Shown: in pieces, positions 46,279 to 55,766 of the stretch
Numbering within the stretch: position 1 is the first letter of the stretch
Layout: each line of letters begins with the position of its first letter
Assembly (NCBI RefSeq): GCF_000633415.1
Contig: NZ_AYMV01000020.1
Coordinates: 1 to 64,000, forward strand
Length of the DNA: 64,000 bases
Direction: 5' to 3'
Source of the DNA: Leucobacter sp. PH1c
Lineage (GTDB): Bacteria > Actinomycetota > Actinomycetes > Actinomycetales > Microbacteriaceae
Position numbers and translations under genes: made by a program
The notes under the pieces: generated by a model
Told to the model about the DNA's origin: nothing
The model's database searches: none
Seen by the model: only the letters and a program-made list of their open reading frames with translations

Positions 46279-47379
46279 GTGCAGTCGCCCCCGTCCCCCG
46301 AGCCTCCGGCAACTCCCGCGCTCACGGCGCTCCCCGAGCACCCCGCGGTGAGCTTCGTCATGCCCGTGCTGAACGAGGAGGACTTCCTCGAGTCTGCGGT
46401 GCGCACGATCCTCGCCCAGGAGTACCCGGGGGCGAAGGAGATCGTGCTCGCGCTCGGGCCGTCCACGGACGCGAGCGATGCCATCGCGCAGCGGCTCGCC
46501 GGGGAGGATCCCCGCGTGCGCCTCGTCGCGAACCCCGAGCGGGACATCCCGGCCGGGCTGAACCGTGCAATCGCCGCCTCGGCGCACCCCGTGATCGTGC
46601 GGGTCGATGCGCACTCGGAGCTCACCCCCGACTACACGAGCCGGGGTGTCGCGGCGCTTCGCGCGCACGCCGCCGACGGGGTGGCGAACGTGGGCGGGAT
46701 CATGCGGGCGGCCGGGCGCGGCGACGTGCAGCGCGCGATCGCGCGCGCCTACAACAGTCCGTTCGGCCTCGGGGGCGGTGCGTATCACGGCGATGGCACG
46801 CCCGGCCCCGCCGAGTCTGCATACCTCGGGATCTTCCGCAGGGAGGCGGTCGACGCCGTCGGCGGCTACGATCCCGGGATCCTGCGCGGCGAGGACTGGG
46901 AGCTGAACCTCCGGATGCGCCGCGCCGGCTTCACGGTGTGGTTCGATCCCTCGCTCGAGGTGACCTACTGGCCCCGCGCGAGCTTCGCCGACCTGGCGCG
47001 CCAGTTCTTCGCGACGGGAGCCTGGCGCGCCGTGCTCGTGCGTCGCTACGGCCGCGCGAACCCGTGGCGCTTCTTCGCCCCCGGCGCGCTCGTGCTCGGG
47101 CTCGCGGTGAGCGTCGTCGCGCTCGCGCTGCTCATCGCCGGGGTGCTCCCCTGGTCCTCGGCGTGGCCGGTGCTGCTCGCGCCGCTCGCCGTGTACCTGC
47201 TCGGGATCGCCTTCGCGGCGTTCCGGATCCCCGAGCAGCGCGGTGCGCGCGATCGGTGGCTCACGGTGCGCACGCTCGTCACGATGCACCTGAGCTGGGG
47301 CAGCGGCTTCCTCCGCGGGATCCTGCTCGGCGGCGGCCGCGTGGTCGACCGCTCCCGGATCTCGGCGCCCCGGTCCTAG
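46279..47379 (+). CDS. family 2 glycosyltransferase, membrane-anchored
   Basis: The N-terminal GT-A domain has VSFVMPVLNEEDFLESAV, the nucleotide-sugar DxD-like VRVDAHSEL, and GEDWELNLRMRRAG (the general-base ED motif). Two or three membrane helices follow (about 280-335). I prefer GTG at 46279 because GGAGG lies eight bases before it; the product has 366 residues. Its divergent partner is the TagF-like gene, so it likely builds or decorates the same surface polymer. Confidence 0.88.
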   Translation: MQSPPSPEPPATPALTALPEHPAVSFVMPVLNEEDFLESAVRTILAQEYPGAKEIVLALGPSTDASDAIAQRLAGEDPRVRLVANPERDIPAGLNRAIAASAHPVIVRVDAHSELTPDYTSRGVAALRAHAADGVANVGGIMRAAGRGDVQRAIARAYNSPFGLGGGAYHGDGTPGPAESAYLGIFRREAVDAVGGYDPGILRGEDWELNLRMRRAGFTVWFDPSLEVTYWPRASFADLARQFFATGAWRAVLVRRYGRANPWRFFAPGALVLGLAVSVVALALLIAGVLPWSSAWPVLLAPLAVYLLGIAFAAFRIPEQRGARDRWLTVRTLVTMHLSWGSGFLRGILLGGGRVVDRSRISAPRS

Positions 47380-47391
47380 CTGCGCCAGCCC

Positions 47392-47877
47392 CTAGCGCCG
47401 CACGGCGGACCGGCCGGCGTCCTCCGCGAGCAGGCCCGTGACGCGGTACGGGATCACCTCCCGCAGGAACAGACTCGTGGACGTGCGCTTGATGCCGGGG
47501 CACAGCCGGATCTCCTCGCTCACCCGGTAGAGGTCGTCCGGGCTCTTCGCGACGACGCGGAGCAGCAGGTCGGTGTTGCCTGCCGGGGCGAAGCACTCGA
47601 GCACCTCGGGGATGTTCGCGAGCGCGGCGATGGCCTCCGCGATGAAGTGCTGATCGAGCTCGACCTGGAGGCTCGCGCCGACGGGGCGGCCGAGGGCCGC
47701 GGGCGAGATCCGGGCGCTGTGCGGGCGCAGGGCCCCCGCACTCGCGAGCTTCTCGAGCCGGGCCTGCACGGTGCCGCGGGCAAGTTCGAGCCGCTGCGCG
47801 ATCATGGCCGTCGGCATCCGGGCGTCGCGGTCGAGTTCGCGCAGGATCCGGCGGTCGGTCGCGTCGAGATCGCTCAT
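47392..47877 (-). CDS. Lrp/AsnC-family regulator
   Basis: The 161-residue product has the N-terminal winged helix LDATDRRILRELDRDARMPTAMIAQRLELARGTVQARLEKL and a C-terminal RAM ligand-binding domain (VEVLECFAPAGNTDLLLRVVAKSPDDLYRV region). The ATG at 47877 matches the family start. It diverges from an MFS exporter gene across a gap with a palindrome at 47912-47930. This is the usual layout for an amino-acid-sensing regulator of an exporter, but the ligand is unknown. Confidence 0.93.
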   Translation of the reverse strand: MSDLDATDRRILRELDRDARMPTAMIAQRLELARGTVQARLEKLASAGALRPHSARISPAALGRPVGASLQVELDQHFIAEAIAALANIPEVLECFAPAGNTDLLLRVVAKSPDDLYRVSEEIRLCPGIKRTSTSLFLREVIPYRVTGLLAEDAGRSAVRR

Positions 47878-47911
47878 TTTGCTCGCTTCCCGCTCGATTG
47901 AACACCGAGCC

Positions 47912-47930
47912 ATTGATCAGTTTGATCAAT
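47912..47930. promoter_or_regulatory. operator-like palindrome between lrp-type gene and MFS gene
   Basis: ATTGATCA-GTT-TGATCAAT is a perfect 8-bp inverted repeat with a 3-base spacer, in an A+T-rich patch 35 bases before the regulator's ATG. It is a likely binding site for the regulator, acting on itself and the exporter. Confidence 0.7.
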
Positions 47931-48086
47931 GATAGATGATTCGCTTGCGCGGAACGAGCACTTCTCGCTCTACTAGAGCGCAGGGCGCGGTCAGCGCGTC
48001 CCCCGCTTCACCCCACCCGCGCTCGCCACACCCGGCGGCCGCGGCCGGACACGCCCCACAAGGGCACGCCCACCGAGGAGCACGCC

Positions 48087-49352
48087 ATGAGCGCGACACC
48101 CACCCCCGTACGCCCCGCCTCCCCCGCGACCGGCCCCACCCTGCCCCAGGTCCGCCCCCGGGCGCGGGCCGCGCTGACCGCCCTGACGCTCTTCACGCTG
48201 CTCGTGAGCGCGAACCTCACGACGCCGCTGTTCCCCCTCCTCGAGCGGACGCTCGATTTCGGCCCGCTCGGCACCACGCTCGCGTTCTCGAGCTACGTGC
48301 TCAGCCTCATCGTGGGGCTCCTCGTGTTCCGTCGCTTCGCGGACACGGCGAATCGCCGCACCGTGCTCGTCTCGGCGCTCGCCCTCACGGCGCTCGGCAC
48401 GGCCGCCCTCGCGGTCGCGCCGAACCTCGGCTGGTTCTGCGTCGCCCGCGCCGCGCAGGGCGTCGCCATCGCCTGCGCGACGGGCACGGCATCCGGTGCA
48501 CTGCGCGTCCTGCTGCCCGGCCGAGCCGCGCTCGTGGGCCGCCTCACGCTGCTCGCGAGCTCGGGCGGCGTCGCCTGTGGCCCGATCATCGGCGGGCTCC
48601 TCTCGCAGAGCGCTGCCCCGCTCATGACCCCGTTCCTCACGCTCGCGCTCGCGCTCGCGGCGCTCATCCCGGCGATCCTCCTCACCGCCCCGCACGAGCT
48701 CTGCCGCCCGGACACGGGGCCCGTGACGATCGCGCTCGCCGACGCGCCGCCCCGGGTGGCGCGCAGCGAGCGGCGAGCCGGCCGGCAGTCCCCCGCAGCG
48801 CTCCGCGCGTTCCGGCTCGCGGCGGCGACGGGCTTCCTGAGCTTCACGGTGTTCGGCTTCTGCCTCTCCCTCGCCCCGTCGCACTTCGCGGGCATCGTGG
48901 GCACCGACTCTCGCCCCGCGATCGGCCTCCTCGCCGCGCTCACGCTCGGCGCTTCGGCGCTCACCCAGCTCGCCCCGCTGCGCGGAGCCTGGCGCCTGCC
49001 GCTCGGCCTCGGGGCGCTCGCGCTCGCGCTCCTCGGGCTCGCAGCGGCGGGGCCGCTCGCGAGCCCCGGGCTGCTCGTGAGCTCGGCGCTCCTCGCCGGC
49101 GTGGGCCAGGGCATCGCTTTCCAGGCGGCGTTCACAGCGGCGACGGCGGCGGTCGACCCGCGGCACCATGCCTCCACCGTGAGCGCGATCTACACCGTCA
49201 CGTACCTCGGGAGCGCCCTTCCCGTGATCGGCCTCGGCCTGCTCGCCGAGCGCCTCGGCCTCGGGCTCGGGGTGACGGTGTTCGCGATCGCGACGGCCGT
49301 CGCCTGCGCGGCGCTCGGGGCGGCGGCGCTCCGGCGGCCCGAACGGGCGTGA
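48087..49352 (+). CDS. MFS transporter (AraJ/YdhP-like drug or amino acid exporter)
   Basis: The 421-residue product has 12 predicted helices with the motif [14 protein letters not shown] between helices 2 and 3 (MFS motif A form), and a large central loop with a charged stretch. The N-terminus is Pro-rich and cytoplasmic. ATG after GAGGAG. It is divergent from the Lrp-type gene, so export of an amino acid or related compound is the best guess. Confidence 0.88.
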   Translation: MSATPTPVRPASPATGPTLPQVRPRARAALTALTLFTLLVSANLTTPLFPLLERTLDFGPLGTTLAFSSYVLSLIVGLLVFRRFADTANRRTVLVSALALTALGTAALAVAPNLGWFCVARAAQGVAIACATGTASGALRVLLPGRAALVGRLTLLASSGGVACGPIIGGLLSQSAAPLMTPFLTLALALAALIPAILLTAPHELCRPDTGPVTIALADAPPRVARSERRAGRQSPAALRAFRLAAATGFLSFTVFGFCLSLAPSHFAGIVGTDSRPAIGLLAALTLGASALTQLAPLRGAWRLPLGLGALALALLGLAAAGPLASPGLLVSSALLAGVGQGIAFQAAFTAATAAVDPRHHASTVSAIYTVTYLGSALPVIGLGLLAERLGLGLGVTVFAIATAVACAALGAAALRRPERA

Positions 49353-49394
49353 GCGCCACGCGCACGACGCGGGGCGGGGCGGCCCGCCCCTGAG

Positions 49395-50147
49395 CTACTC
49401 CGCGAGGAGATCGAGCGCGGCGCGGTCGTCCGCGTCGAGGAGCGGCCCGAAGCGCTCGGCGACGGCGCCGCGCGCGATCCGGCCGGCGGCCTGCGCGTCG
49501 CGCCGCTCGATCGCGTCGAACAGCCCGCGGTCGATGGCGGCGGAGGCGAGCTTCACGCGGTTGTCGTGGTGCTCGCCCTCGGCGTCGCGTGCCATCATGC
49601 CCCGCAGCACACCGGAGACGGCCTGGCCGCTCATCTCGAGGATCTGGTTGCCGCTCGCCGCCCACACGGCCTCGTGGAACTCGAGGTCGGCCGAGGCGAA
49701 GTCGGCATCGTTCGTGTCGGCGGCGGCCTGCATCCGCCCCACCGCGGCGCGCATGCGCTCGAGCTGGGCGGGCGTGTGCCGCTGCGCGGCGAGCTTCGAG
49801 GCGGAGCCCTCGAGGATCACGCGGAACTGCACGAGCTCGGAGACGCTCAGGGCGTCCGTGCCGATCATGGTGCGGAACGAGCGCCCGAGCGTCTGGCCGG
49901 ACGGCGCGAGCACCTGCGGGCCGCCGCGCGTGCCCGGCCGGGACTCGATGAGCCCCATCGACTGGAGCACGCGGAGCGCCTCGCGTACGGTGGGGCGGCT
50001 CACGCTGAACTGCACCATGAGATCGCGCTCGCTCGCCAGCTGGGATCCGATCGGGATCTCGCCGGAGAGGATCGCCTCCTCGATCTGCTCGACGATGCGC
50101 TGGTACGTGTGCACGGGCACCGCGGGAGAAAAGCTGTGGGTCGTCAT
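49395..50147 (-). CDS. GntR/FadR-family transcriptional regulator
   Basis: Winged helix ILSGEIPIGSQLASERDLMVQFSVSRPTVREALRVLQSMGLIESRPG, then an all-helical FCD effector domain with metal-ligand pattern (ADLEFHEAVWAASGN). The product has 250 residues from the ATG at 50147; a TTG one codon earlier is unlikely. It is divergent from the peptide importer operon and is its probable regulator. The 286-base gap to that operon holds no gene. Confidence 0.92.
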   Translation of the reverse strand: MTTHSFSPAVPVHTYQRIVEQIEEAILSGEIPIGSQLASERDLMVQFSVSRPTVREALRVLQSMGLIESRPGTRGGPQVLAPSGQTLGRSFRTMIGTDALSVSELVQFRVILEGSASKLAAQRHTPAQLERMRAAVGRMQAAADTNDADFASADLEFHEAVWAASGNQILEMSGQAVSGVLRGMMARDAEGEHHDNRVKLASAAIDRGLFDAIERRDAQAAGRIARGAVAERFGPLLDADDRAALDLLAE

Positions 50148-50254
50148 CAACGGCGGGTCTTTCCGGTAGCTGGGGATCGCGCTCGCGCCGCGCTGCGCTG
50201 CGTCGACTCGCGCTGATACGAAATTGCGCCCAGTCTAGTCCCCACTCAGTGGCC

Positions 50255-50273
50255 TTACCATGTATCCTGGTTC
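50255..50273 (+). promoter_or_regulatory. possible promoter/operator of the importer operon
   Basis: TATCCT (50263-50268) is a -10 candidate without a good -35. It lies inside ACCA-N7-TGGT (50257-50271), loosely like a GntR/FadR half-site pair. The leader to the first gene would be about 160 bases. Confidence 0.3.
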
Positions 50274-50433
50274 GAACCTCGTGGCCAGTACCCGGAAATC
50301 AAGGATGATTGGGAGTGAACGCACGGTGCCACCGCACCACCCCGGCCACGAAGACGAGCACACCCCGCTCGTCCCCCACTGAGATGCGCTGCGGCCGACG
50401 CCGCAGCCCCACCCTTTTCGATAGGAAGCAACG

Positions 50434-51954
50434 ATGCGACGCAGGAACTCCCTGGCTCTCACCGCAACGCTGATCACCGCAGGCGCGCTCGCGCTCGCCG
50501 GCTGCTCGGCAGGATCCGCCGGCTCCGGCGGATCCGGATCCGGCGACACGCCGACCACCGCGACGATCGCGCTCACCGGCGCCCCCGTGAACCTCGACTT
50601 CACGACGACCGCCGGCTCCGCGATCCCGCAGGCCATGATGTCGAACGTGTACGAGGGCCTCGTGCAGCTCGACCAGGCCGGCGAGATCCAGCCGCTCCTC
50701 GCGAAGTCGTGGGAGATCAGCGACGACCGCAAGACCTACACCTTCACGCTCGAAGAGGGCGTGACCTTCTCGAACGGCGACGCGTTCACCGCCGACGACG
50801 TGAAGTTCAGCTTCGACCGCGTGAAGAGCGACTGGGTGTCGAGCCTCAAGGCGAAGATGGATGTCGTCGAGAGCGTCGAGGTCCTCTCCGACACCGAGGT
50901 CGCCGTGCACCTCTCGAAGCCGTCGAACGCCTGGCTCTTCAGCCTCGCGACCCCCGTCGGCGCGATTTTCTCCCCCGACGGCGTCGCGGATCTCGCGAAC
51001 GCCCCCGTCGGCACCGGCCCCTACACGGTCGAGACCTTCACCGCGAACGACAAGATCGTGCTCGACACCCGCGACGACTACTGGGGCGACGCCCCCGAGC
51101 TCGACTCCGTCACGCTCAAGTACTTCGCGGACGCGACCGCGACGACGAACGCGCTCCGCACGGGCGACATCGACGCCATCGTGAACCTCCAGGCGCCCGA
51201 GCTCCTCGACACCTTCGAGAGCGACGACAAGTTCACCGTCACCACCGGCACCTCGAGCGGCGAGATCTCGCTCTCGCTCAACAACCAGGCCGCGCCCTTC
51301 GACGATGTGCGCGTGCGCCAGGCCGTCCTCTACGCACTGGACAAGCAGGCGATCCTCGACACCGCGTGGAACGGCTACGGCTCGCTCGTCGCGACGTACG
51401 CGACGCCGACCGATCCGTACTACGAGGATCTGAACGACCGCTACCCGTACGACCCCGAGAAGGCCAAGGAGCTCCTCGCGGAGGCCGGCCAGGAGAACCT
51501 GAGCATCACGTACACGGTGCCCACCCGCCCCTACGCGCAGGCCGTCTCCGAGATCGTCGTCTCGCAGCTGAAGGACGTCGGCATCACCGCGACGATCGAG
51601 AGCTCGGAGTTCCCCGCCGTCTGGCTCGACGAGGTCTTCACGAAGCACGACTACCAGATGACCACGGTCCTCGCGACCGAGGCGCGCGACATCCTCACGG
51701 TATTCAACGACCCGAACTACTACATCGGTTACGACAACTCGAAGATCGCGCCGATCGCCGCCGCGGCCGATGAGGCCGACGAGGCCGGCTACGTGTCCGG
51801 AATGAAGCAGGTCGCCGAGCAGATCGTCGACGACGCCGCCTCCGGCGTGCTCTTCCTGTTCCCGAACATCACGGTCGCGAAGGCCGAGCTGCAGGGTCTC
51901 CCCGAGAACGCCATCATCGAGGCGCTCGATCTGACCGACCTCAGCTGGAAGTAA
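50434..51954 (+). CDS. peptide/amide ABC transporter substrate-binding lipoprotein (SBP family 5)
   Basis: The 506-residue product has a lipoprotein signal with lipobox LAGC (Cys24), then the family 5 fold (DppA/OppA/GsiB type): VYEGLVQLDQAGEIQPLLAKSWEISDDRKTYTFTLEEGVTFSNGDAFTADDVKFSF is diagnostic. ATG after AGGAAG. It leads an operon with two permeases, an ATPase and an amidase, so it likely binds a peptide or amide-bearing compound. Confidence 0.95.
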   Translation: MRRRNSLALTATLITAGALALAGCSAGSAGSGGSGSGDTPTTATIALTGAPVNLDFTTTAGSAIPQAMMSNVYEGLVQLDQAGEIQPLLAKSWEISDDRKTYTFTLEEGVTFSNGDAFTADDVKFSFDRVKSDWVSSLKAKMDVVESVEVLSDTEVAVHLSKPSNAWLFSLATPVGAIFSPDGVADLANAPVGTGPYTVETFTANDKIVLDTRDDYWGDAPELDSVTLKYFADATATTNALRTGDIDAIVNLQAPELLDTFESDDKFTVTTGTSSGEISLSLNNQAAPFDDVRVRQAVLYALDKQAILDTAWNGYGSLVATYATPTDPYYEDLNDRYPYDPEKAKELLAEAGQENLSITYTVPTRPYAQAVSEIVVSQLKDVGITATIESSEFPAVWLDEVFTKHDYQMTTVLATEARDILTVFNDPNYYIGYDNSKIAPIAAAADEADEAGYVSGMKQVAEQIVDDAASGVLFLFPNITVAKAELQGLPENAIIEALDLTDLSWK

Positions 51955-52035
51955 CGGGGCTCCGCCCCACACATCCCGCGGGCGCGGACCGCTCGGTCCG
52001 CGCCCGCACTCACCACCACCACCCGAGGACCGCGC

Positions 52036-52983
52036 ATGGCCATACGGATTCTGATCAACCTCGCCCGATTTGCGGTGACCTATCTCGTCGCGACGGTCGT
52101 CGTGTTCCTCTTCATGCGGCTGATCCCCGGGGATCCCGCGCAGATCGCCCTCGGCGTGAACGCGACCCCCGAGCTGCTCGAGCAGACGCGCAAGGAGTTC
52201 GGCACCGACCGACCGCTCATCGTCCAGTACTTCGACTGGGCCGGCGGCCTCCTGCGCGGCGACTTCGGTGTCTCCTACGTCACCCGAACCGACATCAGCC
52301 CGCTCGTGGCCGATCGCCTCCAGGTCAGCCTCATCCTCGTGCTCACGGCCATGGTCGTCGCCCTCGCGATCGCCATCCCGCTCGGCACCTGGGCCGCGGT
52401 CAAGCACCGCAACCTCTCGGGCGTCGTGATCGGCGCGGGCTCGCAGCTCGGCGTCGCCGTCCCCGGCTTCCTCGCCGCGATCCTCCTCGTGCTCGTCTTC
52501 GCCGTCGGCCTCGGCTGGCTCCCCGCGAGTGGCTGGACACCACCGAACGAGGACTTCGGCGACTTCCTCCGGCGGCTGATCCTCCCGGTCCTCGCCCTCG
52601 CCTCCGTGCAGGGCGCGATCCTCACCCGCTACGTGCGCTCCGCCGTGCTCGAGATCATGAGCGAGGACTACCTCCGCACGGCGCGCGCGAAGGGCCTGAG
52701 CAAGATGGGCGCGCTCGTGAAGCACGGGCTCCGCAACGCGGCGATCCCCGTCATCACCGTCACGGGCGTGCAGATCGCCGCCCTCATCATCGGCGCGGTC
52801 GTGATCGAGCGCGTCTTCGTGATCCCCGGTCTCGGCTCGATGCTCCTCGACGCCGTCGGCAACCGCGACCTCCTCACCGTGCAGTCGGTCGTGATGGTCC
52901 TCGTCGCGATCACGCTCGTCCTGAACCTCGTCGTCGACGTGCTCTACACGATCGTCGACCCCCGCATGCGAAAGAGCGCATAA
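52036..52983 (+). CDS. ABC permease, DppB/GsiC type
   Basis: The 315-residue product has six membrane helices and the EAA-loop form EDYLRTARAKGLSKMGALVKHGLRNAAIPVITVTG that contacts the ATPase, plus the N-terminal FLFMRLIPGDPA typical of DppB. It ends three bases before the next permease. Confidence 0.95.
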   Translation: MAIRILINLARFAVTYLVATVVVFLFMRLIPGDPAQIALGVNATPELLEQTRKEFGTDRPLIVQYFDWAGGLLRGDFGVSYVTRTDISPLVADRLQVSLILVLTAMVVALAIAIPLGTWAAVKHRNLSGVVIGAGSQLGVAVPGFLAAILLVLVFAVGLGWLPASGWTPPNEDFGDFLRRLILPVLALASVQGAILTRYVRSAVLEIMSEDYLRTARAKGLSKMGALVKHGLRNAAIPVITVTGVQIAALIIGAVVIERVFVIPGLGSMLLDAVGNRDLLTVQSVVMVLVAITLVLNLVVDVLYTIVDPRMRKSA

Positions 52984-52985
52984 CC

Positions 52986-53888
52986 ATGACGACGCAGAAT
53001 CTCCCCACGCCCCCGGTCCAGGCGCCGCGCACCACCGCCATCTCGGCCCCCCGCGCGCCGAAGAAGCGGAGCCGTCTCTCCCCCACGCTCGTCGTGGGCC
53101 TCGCGCTCGTCGCGATCGTCACGATCGCCGCGCTCATCTCGTTCGTCTGGACCCCGTACGACCCCGTGCAGGCGATCGCCGCCGACCGGCTCCAGGGCCC
53201 GAGCGGCGCGCACTGGTTCGGCACCGACAAGTACGGCCGCGACGTCTTCTCCGCCATGCTCTACGGCGCGCGCATCACGCTGTTCGTCGGAATCATCTCG
53301 GTCGGGATCGCGCTCCTCGTCGGCACCCCGCTCGGCATCCTCGCGGGCATCCGCGGGGGCTGGATCGAGGAGGTCATCATGCGTACCTCCGACATCGCCC
53401 TCGCCTTCCCCGCACTGCTCCTCGCGATCATGTTCAGCGCCGTGTTCGGCGCCTCGACGCTCACGGCGATGATCGCGATCGGCATCGCGACGATCCCCGG
53501 CTTCGCCCGCGTCGCCCGCTCGGGCACCCTACAGGTGATGAGCACGGAGTACGTGCTGGCCGCGCGGGCCGCGAGCCAGTCCCGCTTCCGTATCGCGCTC
53601 CGCCACGTGCTCCCGAACATCGTGGGCATCGTCGTCGTGCAGTGCTCGGTGTCGTTCGCGCTCGCCGTCCTCGCCGAGGCCGGGCTGAGCTTCCTCGGGC
53701 TCGGCACGCCGCCACCCACCCCGTCCTGGGGCCGCATGCTGCAGGAGTCCCAGCAGTTCCTCGGCACCCACCCGCTCCTCGCCATCATCCCGGGCATCGC
53801 GATCGCGATCGCCGTCATGGGCTTCAACCTGCTGGGCGATGGACTCCGTGACCGATTCGACCCGAAGCTGAATGGGAGCCGCGGCTAA
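52986..53888 (+). CDS. ABC permease, DppC/GsiD type
   Basis: The 300-residue product has a Pro-rich N-terminal tail, the HWFGTDKYGRDVFSAMLYGARITL block characteristic of DppC, six helices and the EAA loop (TEYVLAARAASQSRFRIALRHVLPN). Its stop overlaps the ATPase start by one base (TAATG). Confidence 0.95.
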   Translation: MTTQNLPTPPVQAPRTTAISAPRAPKKRSRLSPTLVVGLALVAIVTIAALISFVWTPYDPVQAIAADRLQGPSGAHWFGTDKYGRDVFSAMLYGARITLFVGIISVGIALLVGTPLGILAGIRGGWIEEVIMRTSDIALAFPALLLAIMFSAVFGASTLTAMIAIGIATIPGFARVARSGTLQVMSTEYVLAARAASQSRFRIALRHVLPNIVGIVVVQCSVSFALAVLAEAGLSFLGLGTPPPTPSWGRMLQESQQFLGTHPLLAIIPGIAIAIAVMGFNLLGDGLRDRFDPKLNGSRG

Positions 53889-55705
53889 TGACCTCTTCGA
53901 CCGCAACCGCATCGCAGGGCCGCGGCCCGCTCCTCGCCGTCGACGCGCTGAACGTGCGCACCCCCGACCGCACCCTCGTGCACGACTTCTCGCTGCACAT
54001 GGCCCACGGCGAGCGCATCGGCCTCATCGGCGAGTCCGGCTCGGGCAAGTCGATGACGACGACCGCGCTCCTCGGCCTCCTCCCCGCGGGAGTCACCGCC
54101 GACGGCTCGGTGCACCTCGACATCGCCGAGCGCCCCGGCAGCGCCGAGCGGAACCTCCTCGAGGCTTCCGAGTCCGAGCTCATGAAGATCCGCGGCCGCG
54201 ACATGGCCATGGTGTTTCAGGAACCGCTCACGGCGCTCAACCCGCTCATGCGCGTGGGCGCGCAGGTCGCCGAGATCATGTTGCTCCACAAGCTCGCCCC
54301 GTCGAAGGCCGAGGCGAATCGTCGCGCCGTCGAGATGCTCGACGCCGTGCACCTCCCCGATCCGGCGCAGGCCGCGCGGGCCTACCCGCACCAGCTCTCG
54401 GGCGGGCAGCGCCAGCGCGTCATGCTCGCCATGGCGCTCGCGAACGATCCCGCGCTGCTCCTCTGCGACGAGCCCACCACGGCGCTCGACGTCACCGTGC
54501 AGCGCCAGGTGCTCGACCTCATCCTCGAGCTCGTCAAGAAGCGCAACACCGGGCTCCTCTTCATCACGCACGACCTCGCCGTCGTGGCGAACATGTGCAC
54601 GCGCGTGCTCGTGATGAACCAGGGCGTCGTCGTCGAGGAGGGGGCGACCGAGGACGTGTTCCTGCGCCCCCAGCACCCCTACACGCGCGGCCTCCTCGCC
54701 GCGAGCGACCTCGACGCGACCGACGCCGATGGGCGCCTCTTCACGGTCGCGAGCGCGAAGGAGTACGTGCCCCCGACGCGCGAGGAGCTCGCCGCCGAGG
54801 CGGAGCGCGCAGCCGCCGAGCAGACTGCCACGGAGCAGGCCTCCGCCGAGCCGGCCGCCGCCGCGCACGCCGTCGATGCCGCGGCTCCGGCCGCCGAGCC
54901 CGTGATGCGCGTCACCGATCTGGTGCGCACGTACACGCGCGGGAAGACGAGCCTCTTCAAGCCGGCGCCCGAGGTCCGTGCGCTCAAGGGAATCTCGTTC
55001 GAGGTACCGCGCGGCGGCCGCCTCGGCGTGGTCGGCGAGTCCGGATCCGGCAAGTCGACGCTCCTGCGCATCCTCGCCGGGCTCGACCAGCCGACTTCGG
55101 GCAGCGCGATCGTCGCGGGCAACGAGGTCGCCGGGGCCAAGGAAGCGCAGCTGCGCGAGCTCCGCCAGCAGCTCCAGATCGTGTTCCAGGACCCCATGGG
55201 GTCGCTCGATCCCCGCATGACGGTCGAGCAGATCATCTCGGAGCCGCTGCTCGTGCGCGGCCGCTCCGAGACCGCGGCCGAGCGCTCGCGGATGGTTGCG
55301 GAGATGCTCGAGGCCGTCGGCCTCCCCGCGTCGGCCGCGGAGCGCTACCCCCACCAGTTCTCGGGCGGGCAGCGCCAGCGCATCTCGATCGCCCGCGCGC
55401 TGATCTGCCGCCCGCAGGTGGTCGTCGCCGACGAGCCCGTGAGCGCGCTCGACGTGTCCGTGCGCGCGCAGGTGCTCAACCTGCTCGCCGACCTGGTCGA
55501 CGAGTACGGCCTCACGCTCGTGTTCGTCTCGCACGACCTGAACGTGGTGCGGCACCTCTGCGACTCCGTGATCGTGATGCAGTCGGGCGAGATCGTCGAG
55601 GCCGGCCCCACCGAGACCGTGTACCGCGCACCGCAGCACCCCTACACGCAGCGCCTCATCGATTCGTCGCTCACGCTGCGCCAGGAGCTGCAGCACGCGT
55701 TCTGA
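53888..55705 (+). CDS. fused tandem ABC ATPase (DppD-DppF/GsiA-like)
   Basis: Two full ATPase domains are in one 605-residue chain: Walker A GESGSGKS at 48-55 and again at 383-390; signature LSGGQRQRV in the first and FSGGQRQRI in the second; Walker B LLLCDEPTTALD and VVVADEPVSALD. A ~60-residue Ala/Glu linker (about 295-340) joins them. The same fusion is known in GsiA, the glutathione importer ATPase. It energises the two permeases. Confidence 0.95.
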   Translation: MTSSTATASQGRGPLLAVDALNVRTPDRTLVHDFSLHMAHGERIGLIGESGSGKSMTTTALLGLLPAGVTADGSVHLDIAERPGSAERNLLEASESELMKIRGRDMAMVFQEPLTALNPLMRVGAQVAEIMLLHKLAPSKAEANRRAVEMLDAVHLPDPAQAARAYPHQLSGGQRQRVMLAMALANDPALLLCDEPTTALDVTVQRQVLDLILELVKKRNTGLLFITHDLAVVANMCTRVLVMNQGVVVEEGATEDVFLRPQHPYTRGLLAASDLDATDADGRLFTVASAKEYVPPTREELAAEAERAAAEQTATEQASAEPAAAAHAVDAAAPAAEPVMRVTDLVRTYTRGKTSLFKPAPEVRALKGISFEVPRGGRLGVVGESGSGKSTLLRILAGLDQPTSGSAIVAGNEVAGAKEAQLRELRQQLQIVFQDPMGSLDPRMTVEQIISEPLLVRGRSETAAERSRMVAEMLEAVGLPASAAERYPHQFSGGQRQRISIARALICRPQVVVADEPVSALDVSVRAQVLNLLADLVDEYGLTLVFVSHDLNVVRHLCDSVIVMQSGEIVEAGPTETVYRAPQHPYTQRLIDSSLTLRQELQHAF

Positions 55706-55766
55706 TACCCGGGCGGCCGCCCGGCTCGGGCGGCCGCTCCCCCTCCTCCGCTCGAAAGGACACCCC

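Noticed and set aside
44950-47289. 779-codon minus-strand frame and 799-codon plus-strand frame over the TagF-like and GT2 genes
   Set aside because: Both are Arg/Pro-rich shadow frames of two genes with clear family motifs.
50263-50285. GGTTCGAACC looked like a tRNA T-loop or half a LexA box
   Set aside because: No acceptor or anticodon stem can be built around it, and the second half of a LexA operator is missing.
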